Origin: Seongchinamella unica
Lineage (GTDB): Bacteria; Pseudomonadota; Gammaproteobacteria; Pseudomonadales; Halieaceae
Length of the DNA: 64,000 nt
Direction of reading: 5' to 3'
Assembly: GCF_004354085.1 (NCBI RefSeq)
Contig: NZ_SMSE01000005.1
Location: 1 to 64,000 of the forward strand
The notes under the pieces were generated by a model. It was not told the DNA's origin. It searched no databases and saw nothing but the letters and a program-made list of their open reading frames with translations. Position numbers and translations under genes: made by a program. Below are positions 51,673-60,274 of this stretch, piece after piece (within the stretch, counting starts at the first letter, position 1; each line of letters begins with the position of its first letter).

Positions 51673-52362
51673 TCATTGTTCAGCGCCTGATCGAATCCGG
51701 GCATCCAGCGCCTCCAGGCGCTGTGGCGTTCCCACATCTTCCCAGTCACCACGGTAGTGCTCCGCCCCCAGGGTCCCACGGGCGATGGCAGCATCCAGCA
51801 GTGGCCTCAGCGCCAGCTTGCCGGGGCGCATGCCGGTAAAGAACGCGGGCGTGTAGAGCCCTAAACCGGCGTAGGTCAAGCCCGCTTCCCGCTCTGCCCG
51901 GTAGCACACCTCTCCCGCCTCCCCCAGGCAGAAATCCCCCAGCGGGTGCTGCGGCGGGTTATCCACCAGCACCAGGTGAGCCTGCTCCCAGGGCTTCAGG
52001 GTGTAACGACGCAGGGTGTCGAATGCATAGTCAATCCACACGTCGCCATTGATCACCAGGAAGGGATCGGTGCCGAGTAGGGGTAGTGCCCGCTGGATAC
52101 CGCCGGCTGTCTCCAGCGGCTCCTCCTCCCGCGACCAGGTGATAGCCATCCCCCAGCGGGAGCCATCACCACAGTAGTGTTCAATCTGGCCGGCCAGGTG
52201 GGAAACATTCACCACCACCTCCCGGAACCCGGCCCGGGCGAGTCCCCGGAGGTGATACTCCATGAGCGGCACATCGGCCACCCGCAACAGGGGCTTGGGG
52301 GTATGCCCGGTCAGCGGCCGCATGCGCTCTCCGATGCCGGCGCAGAGCATCATTGCCTTCAT
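51673..52362 (-). CDS. murU: N-acetylmuramate alpha-1-phosphate uridylyltransferase
   Basis: MurU makes UDP-MurNAc from MurNAc-1-phosphate in the fosfomycin-bypassing recycling route. The 229-aa nucleotidyltransferase has AMMLCAGIGERMRPLTGHTP with KPLL, LVINGDVWID (metal Asp), and GDWEDVGTPQRLE. It overlaps the upstream amgK by 4 nt, the known amgK-murU pair. The 165-bp gap to rpe shows nothing I can name. Confidence 0.93.
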   Translation of the reverse strand: MKAMMLCAGIGERMRPLTGHTPKPLLRVADVPLMEYHLRGLARAGFREVVVNVSHLAGQIEHYCGDGSRWGMAITWSREEEPLETAGGIQRALPLLGTDPFLVINGDVWIDYAFDTLRRYTLKPWEQAHLVLVDNPPQHPLGDFCLGEAGEVCYRAEREAGLTYAGLGLYTPAFFTGMRPGKLALRPLLDAAIARGTLGAEHYRGDWEDVGTPQRLEALDARIRSGAEQ

Positions 52363-53384
52363 TGGCCCGCGCTCCAGGATTGCTGGCGGATCACCGGCAT
52401 CAATTCAGTCTCAAACCAGTGGTCAAATGCCGCAATTGCAGCCACTTCACCCCGATACTTGTGCAGCATCTCCCGCACGTAGCGAATCACCAGCGGCAGG
52501 TCATGCAGGTATGCGGGCTTGCCGTCCCGGATAAAGAGCCGGGCAAACGTGCCCAGTACCTTGATGTGACGCTGCAGGCCCATGAGGTCGAACCAGGCCA
52601 GGAAGCGGGCATCGTCAATCGACATCAACTGCCCCCGCTGCCGCAGCATCCCCAGGTAGGACAGGGCCCAGGCCTCAACCTGCTGTGGCTGCCAGCGGAT
52701 ATAACAGTCCCGCAGCAGCGACACCAGGTCGTAGGTGACAGGACCGATGACCGCGTCCTGGAAATCGATCACCGCCAGCGCGCCATCCGGCTGGGGCATC
52801 AAATTACGGCTGTGAAAATCGCGATGGACGAGCACCGTGGGCTGCTCCAGGGCACTGGCCTTGAGAACCTCGGTAAAGGCTTGCCAGATCGAGTCATCCG
52901 GCGCAGGAAGCTCCAGCAACTGCTCGACAAACCACTGCGGGAAGCGGCCCAGCTCTTCACTGAACAGGGCGTCATCGTAGCGTGGCCAGTGCGGATCAGC
53001 CGGATCGATGCTGGCCATGGCCAACAGCACCGCAAGCGCACGCTGGTAGGGAGCGCCATCGGCAGCGGGATCAAGTTCCTGTAATAACAGTCGGTCCCCG
53101 AGGTCACCCAGCAACAGGCAGCCCCGGGACAGGTCCGCTCCGTGCAGGTCTGGCACTGTGATACCGGCAGCACAAAGCAGCTCCCTGACCGCCAGGAACT
53201 CGGCGTTTTTCTGGCTATCGGGAGGTGCATCGACGACCATGAAGCTGCCCCCATCGAGCCGCAGGCGAAAGTAGCGCCGGGCGCTGGCATCTCCTGATAC
53301 GGGCTCCAGCTCTGCCGGGCCTTCCGCCCCCAGAACCGACAGCGACCAGGACATTAAATCGGCTGGAGGTGAATTATTGGCCAC
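52359..53384 (-). CDS. amgK: N-acetylmuramate/N-acetylglucosamine anomeric kinase
   Basis: AmgK phosphorylates MurNAc at C1 for MurU. The 341-aa protein has an aminoglycoside-phosphotransferase fold with VLVHRDFHSRNLM (catalytic Asp) and LAVIDFQDAVIGPVTYDL (metal DFQDA). I chose the GTG at 53384, which has GAGGAA upstream; an ATG at 53354 is an alternative. It is divergent from lptD, as in Pseudomonas. Confidence 0.92.
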   Translation of the reverse strand: MANNSPPADLMSWSLSVLGAEGPAELEPVSGDASARRYFRLRLDGGSFMVVDAPPDSQKNAEFLAVRELLCAAGITVPDLHGADLSRGCLLLGDLGDRLLLQELDPAADGAPYQRALAVLLAMASIDPADPHWPRYDDALFSEELGRFPQWFVEQLLELPAPDDSIWQAFTEVLKASALEQPTVLVHRDFHSRNLMPQPDGALAVIDFQDAVIGPVTYDLVSLLRDCYIRWQPQQVEAWALSYLGMLRQRGQLMSIDDARFLAWFDLMGLQRHIKVLGTFARLFIRDGKPAYLHDLPLVIRYVREMLHKYRGEVAAIAAFDHWFETELMPVIRQQSWSAGQ

Positions 53385-53500
53385 ATGTTCCTCGTGTTGA
53401 CACGCTGATTGAATTGACAGGGCCCATACCCAAATTTTGCCGGACAAGGACCAGCCTATGCTTTAGAATTCGCCCTTTACGCAAAGAACCCGCACTCAGA

Positions 53501-55894
53501 ATGATACCCAGACCCGCCCTTCCGCCGCGGCGAAACACTACCCCAGGGCGGCTCTGCCTCGCGGTGGCCTGCGCCCTGCTCACCGCGCCGGGGCTGGCAC
53601 AGGATAACAGCGCGCAGGAACCGGCACACCCCCTGGACTGGGTCCACGTGAACGAAGTCCCGCGGGACCTTCGGGATGACCAGTGCGTGAACTGCCAGGG
53701 CCGCTATATAGACCCCCTGGCCGGCGCGGACCAGTCACTCTCCCCCGAAGAATCACCCATCGACGCAGACGCCAGCGACGCGGAGCTGCGCGAAAGCAGC
53801 GCAATTTTCAGTGGCGGCGTCTTCCTGCAACAGGGCTATCGGCATATACGTGCGGATGAAGTCAGTCTCGACCGGGCAGCGGAAACGGCCACGCTCAGAG
53901 GAAACATCACCCTGCGCGAACCGGGCCTGTTATTGCGTGGTGAAAGCGCGCAAATTTTCTCCAAAACGGAGGAAGCCAGCATCGAAACCAGCCAGTTCGT
54001 CCTCCACGAGCTGCATATGCGTGGCAGTGCCGACATCCTGGAACGGGACAGCGAGGGCATTCTCCACATCCACGGCGGCCAACTCAGCTACTGCGCCCCC
54101 GGGGATGACCAGTGGCTGCTGCAGGCTGGAGAGCTGGAACTGGACCTGGAGGAAGGCCTGGGCGTGGCCCGGGACGCCAAAATGCGAGTGGCCGGAGTCC
54201 CGGTATTCTACTTTCCCTGGCTGCAGTTCCCGCTGGATGATCGTCGCAGGGCCGGGATGCTGTGGCCGGATATAGGCTCGGACTCGCGGGGCGGCGTCGA
54301 CGTTGCGGTACCTGTTTACCTGAACCTGGCACCGGACTACGACCTGCTTTACACCCCTCGTTTTATCGAGGAGCGGGGGCTCAATCACGAAGCCAAAGCG
54401 CGCTATCTCAATCCTTACCTGGGACGCTGGGAAGTGGGTGGCGCCTTTATGAACGAGGACAAGCGTTACAAGGACGAGTATCCCAGCGAGCGCAATCATG
54501 ACCGTTGGCTGGGGGTGGTAAAGCAAAACGGCCTGTTCAACAGGCGCTGGCGTTCGCAGATCGACTACAGTAAGGCCAGTGACGTCAACTACATGAAGGA
54601 CCTGCAGACCTCCAGCCTGGACTCCAAGCGCCGGACCGCACTGTTGCAATACGGAGCCCTGGACTACCTGGGCGACCGGTGGATGGCCAACCTGGAAGTC
54701 CAGCAGTTCCAGACACTGGCGGATGACATCAACAACGACTACAAAAAGCTGCCGCAGATTACCGGTCGCTATCGCCCCGATGGCACCCCCTTTGAACTGG
54801 ACCCGATTTTGCTGGTCCAGTACTCCAATTTCGACACCGACACCAACAAGGTCACCGGCCAGCGAATCTACAGCGAAGCCGGCGCCAGCTATCCGATGAT
54901 GTGGACCTACGGCTTTTTCACGCCAACCGCCAAGTACCGGTTCCTGACCTACGACCTGGACCAGCACAGGAATTATGAAGACCAGACTCCCGACGCTGGC
55001 GCCCCCATGCTCAGCCTGGATGGTGGCCTCTATTTTGACCGCGAAACCCGGCTGTTTGGCAGCCAGATACTGCAAACCCTGGAACCCCGGTTGTACTACC
55101 TGTACAGCGACCATGAGGACCAGCGCGGCCAACCGGACTTCGACAGTTCGGAGCTGACATTCAGCTACAACCAGCTTTTCCGGGAGACCCGTTTCTCCGG
55201 TCACGACCGCATCGATGATGCCGACCAGCTCTCCGTCGGCATCACCACCCGGTTCATCGACGAGACCGACGGCAGGGAGGAGTTCAACGCCAGCATCGGC
55301 CAGATTTTCTATTTCAAGGATCGGGAAGTACGGTTGAATCCGGATGATCCGCCGCTGGAAACCGGTGGTTCCGAGGTCGCCGGTGCACTGAGTTTTTACC
55401 CCAACGAACGCCTGAGCCTGCGTACCAGCCTGGTCTGGGACCCCTACAGCGACAGGATGAACTCCGGGAATTTTTTCACCAGCTACACCAGCGACGACGG
55501 CAGTATCTATAACGTCGGTTACACCTACCGGCGCCCGCTGACCACCGTGGACACCACCCAGCCTCCCACCGAGGAGGCACATGTGTCCCTGTACGTACCG
55601 GCGGGATTGAACTGGCGGGTATTTGCCGCTGTCAACTACTCCATCCAGGCCGGGGAAAGCGTGGAAGATATGTTCGGAGTGGAATATGATACCTGCTGCT
55701 GGAAATTGCGATTGCTGCACCTGCGCTACTACGATAATGCATCCGGGGAAAACCCCGACTTTGATGACCCGCTGCTCGAGCGGGAAGACTCCACCCAGGT
55801 TCAAATTGTGCTCAAGGGCATGGGCGGCTTCGGCAGCCGGGCCAGCAGCATCATGAAAGACATGATTCGAGGTTTTACCGATAGTGAATATTAA
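53501..55894 (+). CDS. lptD: LPS assembly outer-membrane protein LptD
   Basis: LptD with LptE inserts LPS into the outer leaflet. The 797-aa protein has a signal peptide (LCLAVACALLTAPGLAQ), an N-terminal CVNCQGRY cysteine pair, an OstA/LptA-like jellyroll (about 100-260) with SYCAPGDDQW, and a C-terminal beta-barrel with the conserved adjacent cysteines in YDTCCWKLR. These are the disulfide positions needed for function. The ATG at 53501 gives the signal peptide. It overlaps surA by 11 nt. Confidence 0.96.
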   Translation: MIPRPALPPRRNTTPGRLCLAVACALLTAPGLAQDNSAQEPAHPLDWVHVNEVPRDLRDDQCVNCQGRYIDPLAGADQSLSPEESPIDADASDAELRESSAIFSGGVFLQQGYRHIRADEVSLDRAAETATLRGNITLREPGLLLRGESAQIFSKTEEASIETSQFVLHELHMRGSADILERDSEGILHIHGGQLSYCAPGDDQWLLQAGELELDLEEGLGVARDAKMRVAGVPVFYFPWLQFPLDDRRRAGMLWPDIGSDSRGGVDVAVPVYLNLAPDYDLLYTPRFIEERGLNHEAKARYLNPYLGRWEVGGAFMNEDKRYKDEYPSERNHDRWLGVVKQNGLFNRRWRSQIDYSKASDVNYMKDLQTSSLDSKRRTALLQYGALDYLGDRWMANLEVQQFQTLADDINNDYKKLPQITGRYRPDGTPFELDPILLVQYSNFDTDTNKVTGQRIYSEAGASYPMMWTYGFFTPTAKYRFLTYDLDQHRNYEDQTPDAGAPMLSLDGGLYFDRETRLFGSQILQTLEPRLYYLYSDHEDQRGQPDFDSSELTFSYNQLFRETRFSGHDRIDDADQLSVGITTRFIDETDGREEFNASIGQIFYFKDREVRLNPDDPPLETGGSEVAGALSFYPNERLSLRTSLVWDPYSDRMNSGNFFTSYTSDDGSIYNVGYTYRRPLTTVDTTQPPTEEAHVSLYVPAGLNWRVFAAVNYSIQAGESVEDMFGVEYDTCCWKLRLLHLRYYDNASGENPDFDDPLLEREDSTQVQIVLKGMGGFGSRASSIMKDMIRGFTDSEY

Positions 55895-57161
55895 AGCAAT
55901 GCTGCTGGGCGCCTGCCTGGCGGCCTCTACCCTCGCCACCGGCATGGCCAGGGCGGAAACCGAGATGCTGGACCAGGTGGTGGCCATCGTCGAGGATGAC
56001 ATCATCATGGCCAGCGAGTTGCGCGAGCGCGTTGACTCGATCAACCAGAACCTGGAGGCACGGGGTGTGGAAATGCCCCCGGAAGAGGTCATTATCCGCG
56101 AGACCCTGGACCGCCTCATTCTGGAGAGCATCCAGTTGCAGAAGGGCCAGCGTGTGGGCGTGCGCATCACCGACGCCCAGCTGAACGACGCCATGCAGCG
56201 TCTCGCCGGCCAGAACGGGATGACCCTGGACCAGTTCCGCCTGGCGCTGGAGCAGCAGGGCCAGTCCTACCAGGGTATGCGCGAACAAATCCGCAAAGAA
56301 ATGATCATCCAGCGGGTGCAGCAGGGCAACGTGAACCAGCGCATCGAGATCACCGACCAGGAAGTGGACAACTTCCTGGCCACCGAGGAAGGTCAGAAAA
56401 TGACCCAGCCGGAATACCAGATTCTCCACGCGCTGCTGGCAGTCTCTCCCAGCGCGCCTGCCGCAGAAGCAGAGCGGGCCGAGGCCTATGTCGACAAGAT
56501 ACTGGCGGAAATTCAGGCTGGCTCGGCTTTTGAGGAAGCGGTCAGCGCCCCGGGGCCCTACACCTTCAGCGGCGGCAACCTCGGCTGGCGCAAGCTGGAT
56601 GACCTGCCCTCCCTGTTCTCGGACCTTGCCCCGGGTCTGGCCAAGGGCGAAACCCGGAAAGTGCGCTCAGACAGCGGTTTCCACCTGATTTACATGGCCG
56701 ACCGCCGAGGCGACGAGAGCATGGTGGTCAACCAGACCAAGGTACGCCACATCCTGGTGAAACCCTCCGAGATCATGACCGATCAGCAGGCGCAGGAACT
56801 GGTCACCAGCCTCAAGTCCCGCGCCGAAGCCGGGGAAGACTTCGCCGAACTGGCCCGGGAATACTCCGAAGACATTGGCTCTGCCCAGGAAGGCGGCGAC
56901 CTGGGCTGGACCAGCCCCGGACAAATGGTTCCCGAATTCGAGCAAACCATGCAGATTACCGCCATCGGCGAGATTTCAGACCCGGTGAGGAGCCAGTTCG
57001 GCTGGCACATCCTGGAAGTGCTGGACCGCCGGGAAGAGGACATGACCGACCGCGCCACCCGCAACAAGGCCATGAACTACCTGCACAACCGCAAATACCA
57101 GGAAGAACTGGACGCCTGGCTGAGGCAGATCCGCGATGAAGCGTTTGTGGATATCAAGTGA
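55884..57161 (+). CDS. surA: Periplasmic chaperone/peptidyl-prolyl isomerase SurA
   Basis: SurA chaperones outer-membrane proteins, LptD among them. The 425-aa protein starts at GTG 55884 with a signal peptide (LLGACLAASTLATGMARA), an N-terminal chaperone module, and two parvulin domains (about 174-275 and 287-386, the second with VRHILVKPSEI and GGDLGWTSPGQMVPEF). It is translationally coupled to lptD. Confidence 0.96.
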   Translation: MNIKAMLLGACLAASTLATGMARAETEMLDQVVAIVEDDIIMASELRERVDSINQNLEARGVEMPPEEVIIRETLDRLILESIQLQKGQRVGVRITDAQLNDAMQRLAGQNGMTLDQFRLALEQQGQSYQGMREQIRKEMIIQRVQQGNVNQRIEITDQEVDNFLATEEGQKMTQPEYQILHALLAVSPSAPAAEAERAEAYVDKILAEIQAGSAFEEAVSAPGPYTFSGGNLGWRKLDDLPSLFSDLAPGLAKGETRKVRSDSGFHLIYMADRRGDESMVVNQTKVRHILVKPSEIMTDQQAQELVTSLKSRAEAGEDFAELAREYSEDIGSAQEGGDLGWTSPGQMVPEFEQTMQITAIGEISDPVRSQFGWHILEVLDRREEDMTDRATRNKAMNYLHNRKYQEELDAWLRQIRDEAFVDIK

Positions 57162-57192
57162 CGGCGAAAGCCGTCCGAACAGCCCCCAACCC

Positions 57193-57276
57193 CGTCATTC
57201 CGGCGCAAGCCGGAATCCAGTGACCCTGCTACCAGAAACCAACCACCCCCTGGATTCCGGCTTGCGCCGGAATGAC
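57193..57276. repeat. Perfect 27-bp inverted-repeat element before pdxA
   Basis: The arms 57194-57220 (GTCATTCCGGCGCAAGCCGG, then AATCCAG) and 57250-57276 are exact reverse complements, around a 29-bp core. Each arm is itself a palindrome (TTCCGGC-GCAA-GCCGGAA). It fills most of the surA-pdxA gap and ends 8 bp before the pdxA start codon. Its transcript would form a very stable hairpin. Confidence 0.85.
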
Positions 57277-57284
57277 CAAGCACG

Positions 57285-58283
57285 TTGATCCCCCGCATCG
57301 CTCTCACCCCCGGCGAACCCGCCGGTATCGGCCCTGACATCACCCTGGCCATCGCCCAACAGCCCTGGGACGCGGAACTCATCGCGATCTGCGACCCGGA
57401 CCTGCTGCGCCAGCGCGCAGACATGCTGGGCCTGGATATCAGGATCGACGTCGTCGATAACCCGCAGGGCCAGCCCCAGCTTCACCGGCCAGGCAGCCTC
57501 AAGGTCTACCCGGTCGCCCTGAACGCCCCCTGCACTGCCGGCGAACTGGACCCGGCCAACGCCAGCTACGTCCTCTGCACCCTCCACGCCGCGGTTGACG
57601 CCTGTCTGGCCGGCCGCTGCCAGGCCATGGTGACTGCCCCGGTACAGAAATCCGTGATCAACGAGGCCGGCATCCCCTTCAGCGGCCACACCGAGCTACT
57701 GGCGGAGGACACCGATAGCGACCGGGTCGTTATGATGCTGGCCACCGCCAAAATGCGCGTCGCCCTCGCCACGACCCATCTGCCACTGAAAGACGTGCCC
57801 GCTGCGATCACCCCCGAGCTACTGACAGAAACCCTGGAGATTCTCCACCGGGACCTGCAGCAGAAATTCGGCCTGGCCGCCCCCAGAATCGCGGTACTTG
57901 GCCTCAATCCGCACGCCGGCGAAGGCGGCCATATGGGTAGCGAGGAGATCGATACCATCATCCCCACGCTGGATAAGCTGAGAGCCCGGGGGATGGTGTT
58001 GCAGGGCCCGCTCCCAGCCGACACGGCATTCAACCCCAAGGTCCTGGACCACTGCGACGCAATCTTCGCCATGTACCACGACCAGGGTTTGCCGGTGCTC
58101 AAGTACGCGGGATTTGGCGAAGCGGTGAATGTGACCCTGGGATTGCCGATCATCCGCACCTCGGTGGACCATGGGACCGCGCTGGATCTCGCGGGAACGG
58201 GTAAGGCGGATGCTTCGAGCCTGAGGGCCGCGCTGGAGATGGCGATAAGTATGGTTAATTCCGACCCCGAAACCCGGCGATAA
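57285..58283 (+). CDS. pdxA: 4-hydroxythreonine-4-phosphate dehydrogenase
   Basis: PdxA oxidises 4-phosphohydroxy-L-threonine in the vitamin B6 pathway. The 332-aa protein opens with [18 protein letters not shown], and has the metal histidines in [20 protein letters not shown] and [12 protein letters not shown]. The only start consistent with the family is TTG 57285; no good ribosome site is present because the repeat lies directly upstream. It follows surA; ksgA, the usual next gene, is absent. Confidence 0.94.
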   Translation: MIPRIALTPGEPAGIGPDITLAIAQQPWDAELIAICDPDLLRQRADMLGLDIRIDVVDNPQGQPQLHRPGSLKVYPVALNAPCTAGELDPANASYVLCTLHAAVDACLAGRCQAMVTAPVQKSVINEAGIPFSGHTELLAEDTDSDRVVMMLATAKMRVALATTHLPLKDVPAAITPELLTETLEILHRDLQQKFGLAAPRIAVLGLNPHAGEGGHMGSEEIDTIIPTLDKLRARGMVLQGPLPADTAFNPKVLDHCDAIFAMYHDQGLPVLKYAGFGEAVNVTLGLPIIRTSVDHGTALDLAGTGKADASSLRAALEMAISMVNSDPETRR

Positions 58284-58289
58284 ATTTAC

Positions 58290-58335
58290 CGTCATTCCCG
58301 CGAGGCCGGTGATTCGACACACCGAAATCCAGCGA
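58290..58335. repeat. Degenerate half copy of the dispersed repeat
   Basis: CGTCATTCCCGCGAGG (58290-58305) and AATCCAGCGA (about 58325-58334) match one arm of the family with an interrupted middle. It lies just after pdxA, at the left border of the second island. The rest of the gap to 58441 is C-rich with no feature I recognise. Confidence 0.55.
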
Positions 58336-58441
58336 GCCCAAGCCCCAGCTCACGCAACCCGGTCCAAACCACTCCTGGCGGTTTACACCCCCACCAGCCC
58401 CCCGTAAAATTCACCCCTTACTCCCCCCCAAGCAGAACCCC

Positions 58442-60274
58442 ATGTCCGAGACCCCCTTCACATCACCCAGTGGCCTTTATGCATTCGCCGAGTGTGAAGC
58501 CGTCGATATGCAGAACGGCGGCGTCCTGCTGATCAACAAATACAGCGATGCCCAGCTGCTGGTGGGGGCCCCTGTCGCCCACAGCATGCCCATGTGCCGT
58601 GTATTCAGGACCCTGGAACAGCACGCCCAGGTGCTGACCGCGTCGATACCCGAACTGGCGGGACAACATGCTGACGTGATGAAAGTACTCAACATGCTCA
58701 AAGACGCGGGATTGATGACCACCGCGGAATCAGTGTGCGACCGGCTCAATGCACCGGTACCTCCTCCGGTGGACCTGCCGCCCACACGGGTGTTCATCAT
58801 TACCTGTGATCGCCCCGCCGCGGTAACACGGCTGCTGGATTCCATGCTCAGGGCCGGCAACCTGACCCGACACCAGGCCCTGTTTCTGGTAGACGACTCC
58901 CGCGACCCGGCCAATGCCGAAAAGAACCGCGAAGCGGTTGAGCAATTCAACCTCACCTGCCCACTCAATATGGGCTACTTCGGAGCCAGGGAGTCCAGGC
59001 AGTTCATGGCCGGGCTTATTGAGCAATTGCCCGAACAGGAAGCGTCCATTCGCTTTTTGCTCGATCAGGATCGCTGGCGCGGGCGCGAGACCTACGGGCG
59101 AGTGCGCAACCTGACCCTGCTGCTTTCAGTGGGCTGCCGCGCCATTGTCATGGATGACGACGTGATCTGCGCGGCGGTGGATTCGCCCTACAAAAAACCC
59201 GGCCTGCAGTTCGGCAATCTGGAACGGGAAGCAGAGTTTTACCGGGACCAGCAGGACATACTGGCCCGCACCCAACGCGCCGACTTCGACCCCCTGGGCG
59301 GACACGCCCAGTGCCTGGGGCTTAACATGGGCCAGGCTATCGCCAAATTGTCGAATGGCCAGCCGGTACAGCCTCAGGACCTGGCGGGCGCAAACTCCGC
59401 CTACCTGAGCCTGTGGTCTGCGGAGTCTCCGATACTGGTCACCCAGAACGGCAGCATGGGCGATCCCGGCACGCCCGGAACCGAGTGGATTCTGACCCTG
59501 GACCCGGCATCCAGCAAGCGACTGACCGAATTCCCGGGCGGCATCGAAGGGGCACTGGCGAGTCGCAGCTACTGGCTGGGACAACCGCGGCCTACATTCA
59601 CCAAGATGTCGGTGATTTCCCAGGTCAGCGGGCTGGATAACACGCAGCTGCTGCCCCCCTACTTTCCCGTGTTCCGCGGTGAAGATTACCTTTTTGGCGC
59701 AATGACCGAATTTCTCCACCCCCACGCCGCAGTACTGGAGCATGACTGGAACGTACCGCATCTCCCGCTGGAACCACGCCAGGGTAACCCCAATCCGGCG
59801 CCACTGAGCGGCAGGGGCAAGATCAATATCAACAAGTACATTACCGATCACACCAGTTACCAGGCGGGTATCTCCGCGAAGAGCCGCCTGCAAGCCCTTG
59901 CTGCACTGGTGGCCAACCTGTCGGAAATGTCGGACCGGGCCCTCACCTCGCTGTTTCGCCAGGAAGTCGCCGGGGAGCAGGCGGCCGAACTTAAGCGCCT
60001 GTCCAGCTACCTCCAGGATGGCAGTATTCGGGCGCCCGTCTGGCAGGAGTGGTTACAGCAGAGCGCCAGCAATATCGGCGCCGCCATGCAGGTTCCGGCA
60101 AAAGTGACGGACATCACCGGTCTTCCCGAGGCCATGACTGAGCAACAGGTACTGGCAACAGCGCGGGAGCTGTGTGCAGGTTATGCCCCTGCACTTTCCA
60201 GTTGGGAGAAAATTCGCAATGCCGCCGGCCAGCTCTCCCGGCGAATAACCGAACAGGGAAGCCTGGATGGCTGA
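58442..60274 (+). CDS. Glycosyltransferase-like protein with PqqD-like N-terminal domain
   Basis: The 610-aa protein has two parts. Residues about 17-93 look like a PqqD-type winged helix (hydrophobic strand GGVLLINKYSDAQLL, then VFRTLEQHAQVL and VMKVLNMLKDAGLM). From about 114 a GT-A-like domain follows: TRVFIITCDRPAAVTRLLDS, ALFLVDDSRD and AIVMDDDVICAA, with a DDD metal motif at 238-240. The C-terminal 150 residues are helical. No family name can be given from sight. It is the first gene of an operon with overlapping junctions, and the next gene starts within its stop codon (TGATG). Confidence 0.75.
   Translation: MSETPFTSPSGLYAFAECEAVDMQNGGVLLINKYSDAQLLVGAPVAHSMPMCRVFRTLEQHAQVLTASIPELAGQHADVMKVLNMLKDAGLMTTAESVCDRLNAPVPPPVDLPPTRVFIITCDRPAAVTRLLDSMLRAGNLTRHQALFLVDDSRDPANAEKNREAVEQFNLTCPLNMGYFGARESRQFMAGLIEQLPEQEASIRFLLDQDRWRGRETYGRVRNLTLLLSVGCRAIVMDDDVICAAVDSPYKKPGLQFGNLEREAEFYRDQQDILARTQRADFDPLGGHAQCLGLNMGQAIAKLSNGQPVQPQDLAGANSAYLSLWSAESPILVTQNGSMGDPGTPGTEWILTLDPASSKRLTEFPGGIEGALASRSYWLGQPRPTFTKMSVISQVSGLDNTQLLPPYFPVFRGEDYLFGAMTEFLHPHAAVLEHDWNVPHLPLEPRQGNPNPAPLSGRGKININKYITDHTSYQAGISAKSRLQALAALVANLSEMSDRALTSLFRQEVAGEQAAELKRLSSYLQDGSIRAPVWQEWLQQSASNIGAAMQVPAKVTDITGLPEAMTEQQVLATARELCAGYAPALSSWEKIRNAAGQLSRRITEQGSLDG

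Noticed and set aside
53414-53462. lptD promoter from TTGACA at 53414
   Set aside because: The -35 is perfect but no -10 lies at a usual distance.
53930-56194. A 754-codon open frame antisense to lptD and surA
   Set aside because: It has no recognisable motif and lies across two certain genes on the other strand; a GC-rich artefact.
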